Positions 1-8,952 are shown, numbered from the stretch's first letter. The stretch: DNA of 64,000 nucleotides from Chryseobacterium sp. W4I1 (GCF_030816115.1 NZ_JAUSXQ010000001.1:806001-870000), one strand, 5' to 3'. Numbers and translations are program-made. Notes: generated by a model from the sequence alone, not told the origin.

Positions 1-362
1 GCAGATTTAAAATAACGGATATCCTCTGCGCTTCCTTTTTCTACTTTTGCAATTTCGTGGGTGTTAGGCTTGATGAAAACCTGGATCGGCGTTTCATTTT
101 TTACTGCTTCTCTGATCAGGCTGATGTATTCTTCATTTTCTTTTGTAGGCGAGATGGTATAGAACTGTGCAGTAACAATGAAAGAAACTTTCAGAGTTCC
201 GTTTTCATCTTCTATCCCTACCGGTACTGTTTTTCCCAAGTCCGTAAGATTTTTGCTGATGGTTTCAGTCTGACTCATTTGCTGCTCTGCGTTAGAGTCG
301 TTACAGGCATTGAATGACAGAGCTGCCACAAATACCATCATTGATAACATTAATTTTTTCAT
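1..362 (-). CDS. putative lipoprotein, C-terminus cut by window edge
   Basis: Reading the minus strand from ATG at 362 gives an open frame that runs off the left edge of the window (at least 120 residues). It begins with a lysine-containing, hydrophobic signal sequence ending in a lipobox-like F-N-A-C, so Cys20 is probably lipidated after signal peptidase II cleavage. After that the chain is soluble and charged (visible stretches SFIVTAQFYTI and IQVFIKPNTHEIAKVEKG). I do not recognise a domain. A second in-frame ATG at 371 would add three residues; 362 was chosen because MKKLML is a typical signal-peptide start. The function is unknown. Confidence 0.75.
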   Translation of the reverse strand, partial: MKKLMLSMMVFVAALSFNACNDSNAEQQMSQTETISKNLTDLGKTVPVGIEDENGTLKVSFIVTAQFYTISPTKENEEYISLIREAVKNETPIQVFIKPNTHEIAKVEKGSAEDIRYFKS

Positions 363-594
363 AATTCTCATAGTTTGGTGGTTTGTAATAATATTAAGTT
401 TTGGTGTGTCGTTTTTTGAAAATACAATAAAAATAGTTCACTTTATTGTGATATTAAAAGTAAATAAAAATACAATACCGACAAACTATTTTTTAATAAA
501 AATTCAATTGTCTTGAAAAATATGGATGGAAATTGCTTTTTTAAATAACTGAAAGCCGTTTTTATTACGAATGAATTAATACTATAGAATATAT

Positions 595-623
595 AAAAAA
601 TCCCGCTCAGGATAATGGCGGGA
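595..623 (-). terminator. intrinsic terminator of the serine hydrolase gene
   Basis: A perfect 6-bp stem (TCCCGC at 601-606 with GCGGGA at 618-623) encloses an 11-nt loop. On the minus strand it is followed by a run of six T (positions 600-595). It lies 20 nt downstream of the stop codon of the minus-strand gene that ends at 643. Confidence 0.8.
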
Positions 624-642
624 TAGGTTTATTTTCAAAGAA

Positions 643-1692
643 TTAGGGCTTGTTTTTCATCAGGCTGCTTTGCAAGACAATATCTTTGATGAGTGCTTCC
701 TGATAATAATATAAATTACTGTCTTCGCCCATCTGGTTTTCCAGGACAATAATACTTACATCCGAACCGGGAACATATGCATTCAGAGATGCGAAACCAT
801 CCCCCAGACCTGTGTGTCCTAAATATGGAATGTTATTATATTTCACAATACGTATATTATAACCGTAACCTGATTCCTTTTTTCCAAATACATCATGCTG
901 CGACAAAGCCGATGAGGTAGTCATGAACTTATAACTTTTAGAACTCAGAATTTTCCCTTTATGAAGGAGTGAATTCCAAAGTGCCATATCTTCTGCTGTA
1001 CTAATCACGCCATCAGCAGGCATATTTTCATCAGTGATAAATGAATTTTCAACAGGAGTAAAATTATTGTCCTTATTCATATGTCCCGAGACAAGATTTC
1101 TGCGGTTATCTTTAGAATAGCAGAAGGTATTTTTCAGATGAAGTTCTTTGAACAGGTCGGTAGCCTGCCGGATATATGATATACCGGAAGTTTTTTCAAT
1201 GATCTTTCCTAAAAGGATATTCGACAGATTTCCATACTTAAATTCTGTACCCGGTTTAAACAGTAAAGGTTTCTCAATATCAATAATGCCATGGGTATGA
1301 TTCAGGAGCTGATGTACAGTAACCGAATCTGCCCAGGGCTGTGTAAGGGAAGGAAGGTACTTTTTGATGGGCGCCTGCAGATCCAGTTTTCCTTGTTCAA
1401 ATTGCTTTAATACCAATACGGAAGTAATCTGTTTGGTATTGGACATAATTTCAAACTGATCGTTCATTTTCAAAGGAACTTTCGTTCGGCTGTCTTGGAA
1501 ACCATAAGCTTTCGAGTACTTCATTTTTCCGTTTTGGGTGATCAGGACCACACCGTTGAAATGTCTGGGAGAGGTAGGAGACTGTATTAAGCTGTCAATG
1601 CGTCTGGCATAATCATTTTTGCTTTGGCCATAAAATACGGATGCTGAAAAAAGGAATGCTGTAACGCAGAAGATTCTGATAACTGGTTTCAT
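643..1692 (-). CDS. serine hydrolase, beta-lactamase/class C-like family (secreted)
   Basis: A 349-residue protein with an N-terminal signal peptide (about residues 1-22, ending FYGQ) and a beta-lactamase-related (PF00144-type) fold. The motifs visible are S84-N-T-K87 (the SxxK nucleophile/base pair), Y153-G-N155 (YxN) and H293-T-G295, the usual stand-in for the KTG triad. These enzymes act as periplasmic or extracellular D-alanyl carboxypeptidases, esterases or peptidases. The substrate cannot be read from sequence, and a true resistance beta-lactamase is unlikely because HTG replaces KTG. The gene appears to be a single transcription unit, with a good terminator downstream and a 177-nt gap to lipB upstream. 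Confidence 0.88.
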   Translation of the reverse strand: MKPVIRIFCVTAFLFSASVFYGQSKNDYARRIDSLIQSPTSPRHFNGVVLITQNGKMKYSKAYGFQDSRTKVPLKMNDQFEIMSNTKQITSVLVLKQFEQGKLDLQAPIKKYLPSLTQPWADSVTVHQLLNHTHGIIDIEKPLLFKPGTEFKYGNLSNILLGKIIEKTSGISYIRQATDLFKELHLKNTFCYSKDNRRNLVSGHMNKDNNFTPVENSFITDENMPADGVISTAEDMALWNSLLHKGKILSSKSYKFMTTSSALSQHDVFGKKESGYGYNIRIVKYNNIPYLGHTGLGDGFASLNAYVPGSDVSIIVLENQMGEDSNLYYYQEALIKDIVLQSSLMKNKP

Positions 1693-1820
1693 TGGCTTAA
1701 AAGTTTAGAGTTGGTGTGATATTATAAGAGACCAAAATTAAGTTTTAAAATAATACAGGATCAAAAAACTTTGAAATAAAAAACTGCAGAATTTAGAATC
1801 GTGATTCATTTGTAAATAAA

Positions 1821-1855
1821 GAAACCGACTGTAAAGCTACGGTCGGTTTTTATTT
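1821..1855 (-). terminator. terminator hairpin after lipB
   Basis: A perfect 8-bp stem (AAACCGAC at 1822-1829 with GTCGGTTT at 1842-1849) has T-rich flanks on both strands. It sits 15-50 nt downstream of the lipB stop codon and separates lipB from the serine hydrolase gene. Confidence 0.75.
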
Positions 1856-1869
1856 CTTTAAGATTTTTA

Positions 1870-2598
1870 TTATTTAGTAACAAGCTCAGCTCCGAAAACA
1901 TCTGCAAAATGCTTTCTGATGCTGGCTTTCAGATGTTCTACTTCCTCGGTTGTCAATTCTCTTTCAAGTTCTCTTTTTACAGAAGTTACCTGCTTATCTT
2001 TGATCCCGCAAGGAATAATATATTCAAAATAACGCATATCCGTATTAACATTTAAAGCAAAACCATGAAGGGTAACCCATCGGGATGCTTTCACACCCAT
2101 GGCACAGATTTTTCTTGCATAAGGCTTTCCTACGTCCAGCCAAACCCCGGTTTCTCCCGGTGAACGCTCACCTTTAAGACCAAACTCACCAATCGCTCTG
2201 ATGATCACCTCTTCAAGATTCCTCATATACAAATGAATATCTGTAAAAAAGTTTTCAAGATCTAAAATCGGGTAGCCCACGATCTGTCCGAAACCATGAT
2301 AAGTAATGTCTCCACCACGATTTACTTTGACAAACGTAGCATCAATTTCTTTCAGCTTATCAATTCCGGCAAGCATATTTTCTTCATGACCACTTTTTCC
2401 CAAAGTATAAACATGAGGATGCTCTACCAATAAAAGGTGGTTGGGCGTGGTAATGTGTTCTTCAGCAGGCAGATCACGGTTTTTTATTTTGGTATCAATA
2501 ATATTTTTCATCAGGCTTTCCTGATAATCCCAGGCAGGCTGATATTCTTTTATACCCAGATCTTCAAATTCTACTGATTTATTTTGATTTGTATTCAT
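1870..2598 (-). CDS. lipB: lipoyl(octanoyl) transferase LipB
   Basis: LipB moves the octanoyl group from octanoyl-ACP to a lysine of lipoyl-domain proteins (pyruvate and 2-oxoglutarate dehydrogenases, glycine cleavage H protein). Family signatures are present: RGGDITYHGFGQ, the KICAMGVK segment with the catalytic lysine, and the Cys of IIPCGI (the acyl-thioester nucleophile). Starting at the ATG at 2598 (MNTNQNK) gives 242 residues, normal for the family; an in-frame ATG 33 nt upstream would add a basic tail with no counterpart I know. The gene lies downstream of trpA on the same strand but is separated from it by 64 nt. Confidence 0.95.
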   Translation of the reverse strand: MNTNQNKSVEFEDLGIKEYQPAWDYQESLMKNIIDTKIKNRDLPAEEHITTPNHLLLVEHPHVYTLGKSGHEENMLAGIDKLKEIDATFVKVNRGGDITYHGFGQIVGYPILDLENFFTDIHLYMRNLEEVIIRAIGEFGLKGERSPGETGVWLDVGKPYARKICAMGVKASRWVTLHGFALNVNTDMRYFEYIIPCGIKDKQVTSVKRELERELTTEEVEHLKASIRKHFADVFGAELVTK

Positions 2599-2662
2599 AC
2601 GTCTGTTCTTTATATGAAATCGGAGTTTCATACTATTTTCTGAACAACAAATTTAGTGAATT

Positions 2663-3397
2663 TTAAGCTTTTATGGAATGGATAAAATCTATGGCAGCAT
2701 TCTTCCAGTCTTTATGGTTCAACAGAACATTCACAAAGGCAGTTCCTATGATTCCTCCATCTGCTTTTTCTGTTACATTTTCAAAATCTTCTTTTGATTT
2801 GATCCCAAAACCGATCATCAGAGGATTTTTAATAGGTAGTGAAGCGAGCCTTGACAGGTAACTTTCATTTTTCAGAACAGCAGTATCATTTCCGGTGGTA
2901 GATGAAGAACTTACTGCATACAGAAACCCTGAACTTAAAGAATCCAGGTATAAAATCCTTTCATCAGAAGTTTCAGGAGTGATGAGAAACGTAAAATTAA
3001 GGTTATATTTTTTTAAGACCTGCTGGTAATTTTTTTCGAATTCAATAGGAGGAAGGTCAGGAATAATCAATCCGGAAACACCGCTTTCCGAACATTCTTT
3101 ACAGAATTCTTCAAATCCGAAACTTAACACAGGATTGATGTATCCCATCAGAATAATCGGGATCTGTATCTCATCTTTTACCGTTTTCAGCTGGGAAAAC
3201 AGTTTTTCAATGGTCATTCCGTTTTTTAAAGCCAGCTCATGAGCCTGCTGAATCACAGGGCCGTCAGCTACAGGATCGGAATAGGGCATCCCGATTTCCA
3301 TCATATCTGCGCCGGATTGCTGGATCAGTTGTATAATGTCCGCAGTATCTTCCAGTTGTGGAATTCCTGCTGTAAAGTATATGTTTAGTTTTTTCAT
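2663..3397 (-). CDS. trpA: tryptophan synthase alpha chain
   Basis: TrpA cleaves indole-3-glycerol phosphate to indole and glyceraldehyde 3-phosphate and passes indole through the tunnel to TrpB. The TIM-barrel signatures are present: MEIGMPYSDPVADGPVIQQA carries the catalytic Glu and Asp region, followed by GLIIPDLPP, a YAVSSSSTTG segment and GFGI near the phosphate site. The start was set at ATG 3397 (MKKLNIYFTAGIP), giving 244 residues. The upstream in-frame start at 3430 would run into the low-complexity spacer. It is the last gene of the trp operon, 98 nt after trpB, an unusually long gap for this pair. Confidence 0.95.
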   Translation of the reverse strand: MKKLNIYFTAGIPQLEDTADIIQLIQQSGADMMEIGMPYSDPVADGPVIQQAHELALKNGMTIEKLFSQLKTVKDEIQIPIILMGYINPVLSFGFEEFCKECSESGVSGLIIPDLPPIEFEKNYQQVLKKYNLNFTFLITPETSDERILYLDSLSSGFLYAVSSSSTTGNDTAVLKNESYLSRLASLPIKNPLMIGFGIKSKEDFENVTEKADGGIIGTAFVNVLLNHKDWKNAAIDFIHSIKA

Positions 3398-3495
3398 TTT
3401 TATTGTTTTAATGTAATGGGTAAAAGGCAAAAAGGTAAAAGTATAATGTATAAAGTAAGGCGTAGAGATACATTGTACATTTTACATCCGACATT
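3398..3495 (-). repeat. spacer of short direct/inverted words between trpB and trpA
   Basis: This 98-nt gap interrupts a translationally tight operon. It is made of reiterated words: TACATT, TGTACATTTTACAT and CATTTTACA on the plus strand, with GTATAATGTATAAAGTAA opposite them. The words can fold back on each other only imperfectly. It resembles the word-like intergenic filler seen elsewhere in the window but shares no long match with it. No ORF was seen. Confidence 0.4.
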
Positions 3496-4678
3496 TTACA
3501 AATTTTTAAGATACGTTTCCATATCCTTATCCCCACGTCCGCTTAAGCAAATGACAATAACATCATCTTCATTGAATTTCTTTTTATCTAAAACGGCCAG
3601 TGCATGAGAGCTTTCCAAAGCCGGGATAATACCTTCCAGTTTCGTTAATTCAAAAGCGGATTGTAAAGCTTCATCATCATTGATACTGAAAAATTCTGCA
3701 CGGTTTTCTTTGAACAGATGAGCATGGAAAGGCCCGATTCCCGGATAATCAAGTCCTGCGGAAATGGAGTGGGGCTCTATGACCTGCCCGTCTTCAGTTT
3801 GCATTACAAGACTTTTGCTTCCGTGAAGAACGCCCAATGTCCCCAGAAAAGTAGTGGCAGCAGATTTCCCTGAGTGGATGCCGAAACCGCCGGCTTCTGC
3901 CGCAATGATTTTCACCTCTTTTTCTTCTACAAAATGATAAAAAGTCCCTGCAGCATTACTTCCACCACCTACACAGGCAATCACATAATCAGGATTTTCT
4001 CTTCCGATTTTTTTTTTCTTTTAACTGTTCTCTGATTTCCTTTGAAATGATGCTCTGAAATCTGGCTACCAGATCCGGAAAAGGATGAGGTCCTACCACA
4101 CTTCCGATCACATAATGAGTCGTCACAGGATTATTGATCCAGTCTCTCAAAGCTTCATTCACTGCATCTTTCAGGGTTTTAGAGCCTGAAACAGCCGGAA
4201 CAACTTCTGCTCCCAGCATTTTCATTCTTGCTACATTCGGAGCCTGTCGTTGGATATCTATTTCTCCCATGTAAACAATACATTCCAGGCCAAGCAAAGC
4301 ACAAGCGGTTGCTGTAGCGACACCGTGCTGGCCGGCTCCGGTTTCGGCAATAATTCTTGTTTTTCCTAAACGTTTAGCCAGAAGAACCTGTCCCAGCGCA
4401 TTATTGATCTTATGGGCGCCGGTATGGTTGAGGTCTTCCCTTTTTAAATAGATCCGGGTATTGTATTTCTTACTTAAATTTTTAGCAAAATAGAGTGGAG
4501 TAGCACGTCCTACATAATTTTTAAGAAGATCCTGATACTCCGTTTGAAAGCTGTCAGATTCTATGATCTTAAGGTAGTTTTCCTGTAATTCCTTTACATT
4601 CGGATATAGCATTTCCGGGATAAAAGCACCTCCAAATTCTCCATAATATCCGTGTTCATCAGGGTTTTTATAATTCAT
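3496..4678 (-). pseudogene. trpB: tryptophan synthase beta chain, frame broken by +1 in an A10 run
   Basis: TrpB condenses indole with serine using PLP. Residues 1-219 read normally from ATG 4678, including HTGAHKINN with PLP lysine K90 and [11 protein letters not shown]. After QLKEK the frame enters ten consecutive A (plus-strand T run 4008-4017) and shifts, stopping about 10 codons later. The other frame continues as [21 protein letters not shown] and runs to the normal end (GRGDKDMETYL) at 3496. Removing one A restores a full-length protein of about 393 residues, so the coding capacity is otherwise intact. Explanations are a homopolymer sequencing error, a recent mutation, or a slippery tract corrected by RNA polymerase slippage. 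The start overlaps the upstream GNAT gene by 11 nt. Confidence 0.9.
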
Positions 4679-5228
4679 TGTATTGTTCTTTTGTTATTAA
4701 ATAAGCATTATTTTCTGAACTCAAATTCAAGAGTATTTCTTTATTTTGTTCAGAAATATTAAAAATTAAAATATCATCGTCTTCCGCTGTGATCCAGCCG
4801 ATTTCAGTCTTTTCTACTATACTTTTAGCTTTATTTTCTAAAATTTGAATACCACACCGCTGATAAAACGGTCGCAGATCTGCAAAGCAGAAACCAACAG
4901 TTTCAATATTTCTTTGCATCATATTTTTTTTAAATAGCTGAACCAACTTTGATCCGTATCCTTTCTTTTCCTGACCGGCAACCAATCCGACTGCCTCAGC
5001 AAGAGAATACTGCTTTCCTGAGATCTCTAAAACGAAATCAAAATTAAGCCGGATAACCACCAGTATTTCATCATTTGAATTGAACAGAAAATGAAATTCA
5101 GAATTTTCAAAAAGGTTCCGGAAATGAGTAAGCTTCATTTCTTTCCATTCAGAAATATTCCAAAGGATTAAAATATGTTGTATTTCATCATCCGACAGCT
5201 CATCCGGCGTTTTTATTTTATAATTCAT
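4668..5228 (-). CDS. GNAT-family N-acetyltransferase
   Basis: A 186-residue protein with a GNAT core: a [14 protein letters not shown] beta strand followed by [20 protein letters not shown], in which Q86-E-K-K-G90-Y-G92 matches the acetyl-CoA pyrophosphate-binding motif A (Q/RxxGxG/A). A later segment, FYQRCGIQI, fits the terminal part of the fold. The substrate is unknown. The gene is embedded in the trp operon: its start overlaps the preceding gene by 11 nt and its end overlaps trpB by 11 nt, so it is almost certainly co-transcribed and possibly translationally coupled. Trp operons do not normally carry a gene here, so a role linked to tryptophan cannot be assumed. Confidence 0.8.
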   Translation of the reverse strand: MNYKIKTPDELSDDEIQHILILWNISEWKEMKLTHFRNLFENSEFHFLFNSNDEILVVIRLNFDFVLEISGKQYSLAEAVGLVAGQEKKGYGSKLVQLFKKNMMQRNIETVGFCFADLRPFYQRCGIQILENKAKSIVEKTEIGWITAEDDDILIFNISEQNKEILLNLSSENNAYLITKEQYNEL

Positions 5229-5736
5229 CTGTCAGACTGTTTATAAATTGAATGTTATAATTGCGCTGCTGTCTGGTAATGAGCTTTTTATGATGTAGTA
5301 ATTCAATCTTACTGATGAGATCAATTAATGTTGCGACATCTATTTTTGATTCATACATGGTAACGGCAATTTCCAGGTTGTCGATCAGGAAATAAGGATC
5401 TGAATCCTCGTAAAGCAGAAATATTTTAGCATAAATTTTTCCGAGATCATATTTCACATTCGCTCTGACATGGCTGTCTAAAAATTTGTCTGAAATAATG
5501 ACAAGATAATAGCTGTTCCATAAGCCGATTCTTTCAAAAAAATACTGAATATCAATTCCCTCGAAAGTTTTGATAATTTCTGTAAATTCCTGCAATTGCC
5601 CATCAATGGTCCAGTATTCCGCATCGTTGTCATTTTGAGACACAAAATTATACAGAGACTGGATTTTTTTATTTCCGAACTTTGGCGGAAATAAGGTTTT
5701 GTAAAATGTTTTTTTTAACAGATGGATGTTCATCAT
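5218..5736 (-). CDS. hypothetical protein inside the trp operon
   Basis: A 172-residue soluble protein with no family that I recognise. It has an N-terminal basic stretch (HLLKKTFYKTLFPPKFGNKK) and is otherwise helical and rich in Ile, Asp and Tyr. No signal peptide, membrane segment or catalytic motif is visible. It starts with two adjacent ATG codons (5736 or 5733), 29 nt after trpF, and overlaps the following GNAT gene by 11 nt, so the two probably work or are at least expressed together. It may be an immunity-like or regulatory protein, but nothing in the sequence supports a specific function. Confidence 0.65.
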   Translation of the reverse strand: MMNIHLLKKTFYKTLFPPKFGNKKIQSLYNFVSQNDNDAEYWTIDGQLQEFTEIIKTFEGIDIQYFFERIGLWNSYYLVIISDKFLDSHVRANVKYDLGKIYAKIFLLYEDSDPYFLIDNLEIAVTMYESKIDVATLIDLISKIELLHHKKLITRQQRNYNIQFINSLTDEL

Positions 5737-5765
5737 CTTAGTGTGTATTTTTTTTAGCTGTTCCT

Positions 5766-6425
5766 TTAGAACGCTTTCGAAATGAATTTTCTTATTTTGT
5801 CCAGGTCTTTATTTCCCGGTTCCAGTTCAAATTTTGAGTTGATATCTATTACAAAAGGCAGCTTGTACAGTAGTCTGATATTTTTTGCATTTTCTTCTGA
5901 AATCCCACCGCTCAGAAAATAGGGAAGTGAGATCTCAAATTCATTCAGAATCGTCCAGTCGAACTGTTTTCCTGTTCCTCCGAATGCAGTTCCGTCCGTA
6001 TCGAAAAGGAAATAATCTACCATTGAAACATGAGAATTGATGATTTGTTCAATTTTTTTTCTCTTTTTCTGATCATTATTGCCGATCCTGATCACTTTTA
6101 TAATTTTAATTTCCGGTTTGAGATTTTGCCTTAACTGTTCAACAAAATCTTCATTTTCATCACCGTGAAGCTGTATCAGATTCAATCCAGCTTTTTCTGT
6201 AATATCTATAATGGTGTCAATTCTTTCATTCACAAAAACACCAGTTTTCCCATTGTGGTCAATATGTGAAATATCTTCCGAACTCAAATGGTTCAACACA
6301 TATCTTGGCGATTTTTCATAAAAAATAAAACCCAGGAAATCTGTTTTCAAGGAAATCAGTTCATGAATTTGATTTATTCTGGTCAATCCACACACTTTTA
6401 GTTTCGGCTGTTGGTTTTGATTCAT
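5766..6425 (-). CDS. trpF: phosphoribosylanthranilate isomerase
   Basis: TrpF performs the Amadori rearrangement of N-(5-phosphoribosyl)anthranilate to CdRP. The 219-residue TIM-barrel shows the family hallmarks: KVCGLTR with the catalytic Cys near the N-terminus, GVFVNE, IQLHGDE, the catalytic Asp in FLFDTDGTAFGGTGKQFDW, and LSGGISEENA with the phosphate-binding glycines. It lies 10 nt downstream of trpC and belongs to the operon. After it the usual trpF-trpB order is interrupted by two extra genes. Confidence 0.96.
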   Translation of the reverse strand: MNQNQQPKLKVCGLTRINQIHELISLKTDFLGFIFYEKSPRYVLNHLSSEDISHIDHNGKTGVFVNERIDTIIDITEKAGLNLIQLHGDENEDFVEQLRQNLKPEIKIIKVIRIGNNDQKKRKKIEQIINSHVSMVDYFLFDTDGTAFGGTGKQFDWTILNEFEISLPYFLSGGISEENAKNIRLLYKLPFVIDINSKFELEPGNKDLDKIRKFISKAF

Positions 6426-6435
6426 GATTAAACAG

Positions 6436-7215
6436 TTACATTGCTATATTGGAAACAAATTCAGCAAATTTGTTTGCAGGATCTTCATTTTTCATGAAAT
6501 ATTCTCCCATCAGAAATCCGTCGAACCCTTTATTTTTTAAATATTTAAAATCTTCCTCACTGTAAATACCACTTTCGGCTACAGACAAAACATTTTTCGG
6601 AAGCAGATCTTTTAGCTGCACAGAATGCTGAAGATCCACTTTGAAATCTTTTAAATTTCTGTTATTGATCCCTACAAGATCAATTTTAGGATTAAAATGT
6701 TCCAGTTCTTCATCTGTATGAATTTCCAAAAGAACTTCCAGATCAAGGCTATGAGCCAGTTCGGTGAATTCCTGAACCTGAGAGGGCGAAAGACAGGCTG
6801 CGATCAGTAAAACTGCATCAGCCCCAATACTTTTGGCTTCATAAAACTGGTATTCATCCACCATAAAATCCTTTCTTAAGATTGGAATAGTGATATAGTT
6901 TCTTACGTTCAGGATGTCATCAAAACTTCCTCCAAAAAAATCCTTATCGGTAAGAATTGAAATTCCGGATGCTCCAAAATATTCATAGGCAGAAGTCACG
7001 CTTAAAGGTTGAGCCCTGTCATTAATAATTCCTTTTGAAGGAGATTTTCTTTTGAATTCAGCAATGATACCACTTTTGTTTTTTACAGACTCTTTCAGTG
7101 AGTAACTTTTTCTTCCAAAAAATTCTGAATTTTTCAGACGCTCAACTGAAATGCCTGCTTTTGAAACTGCAATTTCTTCCTTTTTTCTTTCAATAATTTT
7201 ATCCAGTATGGTCAT
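6436..7215 (-). CDS. trpC: indole-3-glycerol phosphate synthase
   Basis: TrpC closes the indole ring, turning CdRP into indole-3-glycerol phosphate. The start at ATG 7215 (MTILDKIIERKKEEI) gives 259 residues, the normal monofunctional length. Visible signatures are IAEFKRKSPSKG with the catalytic Lys, ILTDKDFFGG, PILRKDFMVDEYQ, VGINNRNLKDF and VAESGIYSEED. It is not fused to TrpF. It sits between trpD and trpF in the operon with gaps of 54 and 10 nt. Confidence 0.96.
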   Translation of the reverse strand: MTILDKIIERKKEEIAVSKAGISVERLKNSEFFGRKSYSLKESVKNKSGIIAEFKRKSPSKGIINDRAQPLSVTSAYEYFGASGISILTDKDFFGGSFDDILNVRNYITIPILRKDFMVDEYQFYEAKSIGADAVLLIAACLSPSQVQEFTELAHSLDLEVLLEIHTDEELEHFNPKIDLVGINNRNLKDFKVDLQHSVQLKDLLPKNVLSVAESGIYSEEDFKYLKNKGFDGFLMGEYFMKNEDPANKFAEFVSNIAM

Positions 7216-7269
7216 GTGTTTGTTTTTTGTTGAAGTTAGAAGTATCACTAAATACTTGTAATCCTACTA

Positions 7270-8259
7270 TCAACCATTAACTAATAATTCAAGGCTTCTC
7301 AATGCTTTTCCGCTTTCCAGACTTTCTTTCGCCATCAGTAAGCAGTTTTCATAGGCTCCGAATTTTCGGGTATGATAAAGTGCTGTTGATGCATTGGCAA
7401 GAATTACCGAATTTTGTTGTACTGATCCATTTCCCTCTAGGATATTTCTGAATATTTTTGCTGATTCCTGAGGTGTTTCGCCCCCTTTAATACTTTCCGG
7501 ACTTACAGAATCAAATCCCAGATCTTCTGCTGAATAGATCTCTTCACCGGCTTTTGTAATGATCTTGCTATCCTGGGTAAGACTTATCTCATCATATCCA
7601 TCCAAACCATGCACGAGAATAAATTCATGTGCTTCTTTCTGCAAAAGATATTGATAGATCCTTGCAATTTCAAGATTGTAAACTCCAATCACCGAATATT
7701 TTGGTTTGGCAGGATTGACAAGAGGTCCCAGAAGGTTAAAAAATGTTCTCAGCCCCAACGCTTTCCTTAGAGCTCCAACCGATTGCAGGGCGGGATGAAA
7801 ATAAGGAGCATGGAGAAAACAGATATTAGCTTTATCAAGTTCTTCGTTCAGTTGATCTGAATTGTTCTTAAACTGATAGCCCAGCTCTTCCATTACATTA
7901 GATGATCCTGTGGTAGCGGAAGCTCCGTAATTTCCATGTTTAGTCACTTTCTGTCCTGTGCCCGCAACGACAAAGCTTGCCAGGGTTGATATATTGATCG
8001 TATTTTTTCCGTCGCCTCCGGTTCCTACGATATCCATTGCGTCGTGACTGTCAATATTAACATCAACTGCCATTTTTAAAAGTGCTTCTCTGAAGCCTTC
8101 AAGTTCTTTTAAGGTAATATTCCGCATCAGAAAAATACTGATGAAGGCGGTAACTTCCGCGTCATTAAATTTATTCTGAGCGATCTCAATCATTGTTGCC
8201 TTTGCCTCAGATTTGGACAAAGTATTATGATTGAACAGATATTGTAATATTTCTTTCAT
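7270..8259 (-). CDS. trpD: anthranilate phosphoribosyltransferase
   Basis: TrpD transfers phosphoribosyl from PRPP to anthranilate. The protein shows the conserved GTGGDGKNTINISTLAS PRPP loop, KHGNYGASATTGSSNVMEELG with the KHGN motif, and the LGPLVNPAKP segment. The start at ATG 8259 (MKEILQYLF) gives 329 residues; the longer frame would require a TTG at 8295 that overlaps trpG and adds a tail unlike the family. It is separate from trpG, unlike the enterobacterial fusion. The gap to the trpG stop is 32 nt. Confidence 0.96.
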   Translation of the reverse strand: MKEILQYLFNHNTLSKSEAKATMIEIAQNKFNDAEVTAFISIFLMRNITLKELEGFREALLKMAVDVNIDSHDAMDIVGTGGDGKNTINISTLASFVVAGTGQKVTKHGNYGASATTGSSNVMEELGYQFKNNSDQLNEELDKANICFLHAPYFHPALQSVGALRKALGLRTFFNLLGPLVNPAKPKYSVIGVYNLEIARIYQYLLQKEAHEFILVHGLDGYDEISLTQDSKIITKAGEEIYSAEDLGFDSVSPESIKGGETPQESAKIFRNILEGNGSVQQNSVILANASTALYHTRKFGAYENCLLMAKESLESGKALRSLELLVNG

Positions 8260-8291
8260 TTGTGGAGTTTTTATAATGTTGGGTCCTGTTT

Positions 8292-8900
8292 TCAATTGAA
8301 AAGAAAGTTTTTGATAATGACTTCGCCATCAGGAGTTAAAATACTCTCAGGGTGAAACTGTACACCATGCACATCATAGGTTTTATGTTGAAGAGCCATG
8401 ATCATTCCATCCTTATCTACAGCGGTAATTTCAAGTTCTTCCGGGAAACCTTCGGGATTTACTGCCCAGCTGTGGTATCTTCCCACTTCCATTCCTGAAG
8501 TCAGATTTCTGAAAATTTTTGTATTTTCTTTAACCAGCTCAGCAGAAGTTGCCACACCGTGGAAAATTTCTGAAAGATTGATCAGGTTTCCTCCAAAAGC
8601 CTCTGCAATAGCCTGCTGTCCAAGACATACTCCCAGAATACTTTTTGTAGGAGCATATTCTTTGATCAGATCCAGTAAAATTCCAGCTTCTTCCGGAATT
8701 CCAGGTCCCGGGGAAAGGATAATTTTATCATATTTCCCGATTTCTTCCAAAGTGATCTGGTCGTTTCTTACCACATCTACCTTTTGATCCAAAACCCTTT
8801 CAATAATCTGCACGAGGTTATAGGTAAAGCTGTCGTAGTTATCAAAAACCAGAACTTTAAGTTGTTCCTGAGTTGCTGACTGGTTTATATTGTTGCTCAT
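8292..8900 (-). CDS. trpG: anthranilate synthase component II (glutamine amidotransferase)
   Basis: A class I glutamine amidotransferase that supplies ammonia to TrpE. The 202-residue protein shows the catalytic cysteine in GVCLGQQAIAEAFGG, the His/Glu of GVQFHPESILT and LSPGPGIPEEAG. The N-terminal FDNYDSFTYNLV is typical of TrpG/PabA. Its place between trpE and trpD points to tryptophan rather than folate synthesis, although a shared role as PabA cannot be excluded from this window. Confidence 0.95.
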   Translation of the reverse strand: MSNNINQSATQEQLKVLVFDNYDSFTYNLVQIIERVLDQKVDVVRNDQITLEEIGKYDKIILSPGPGIPEEAGILLDLIKEYAPTKSILGVCLGQQAIAEAFGGNLINLSEIFHGVATSAELVKENTKIFRNLTSGMEVGRYHSWAVNPEGFPEELEITAVDKDGMIMALQHKTYDVHGVQFHPESILTPDGEVIIKNFLFN

Positions 8901-8952
8901 TTTTTTGTTTTTTTAATTGTTGATAATTAATAGTTTGTATAACTGATGATTT

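Noticed and set aside
3496..3984. Separate gene beginning VIACVGGGSN
   Set aside because: It is the C-terminal half of trpB in a shifted frame, starting at an internal GTG codon.
4668..5736. Toxin-antitoxin pair inside the trp operon
   Set aside because: The overlap and sizes were suggestive, but the GNAT motif alone and the lack of a DNA-binding partner do not support it.
8398..8787. 129-residue open frame opposite trpG
   Set aside because: It lies wholly antisense to a clear trpG, shows no domain and has no upstream signal; a shadow frame.
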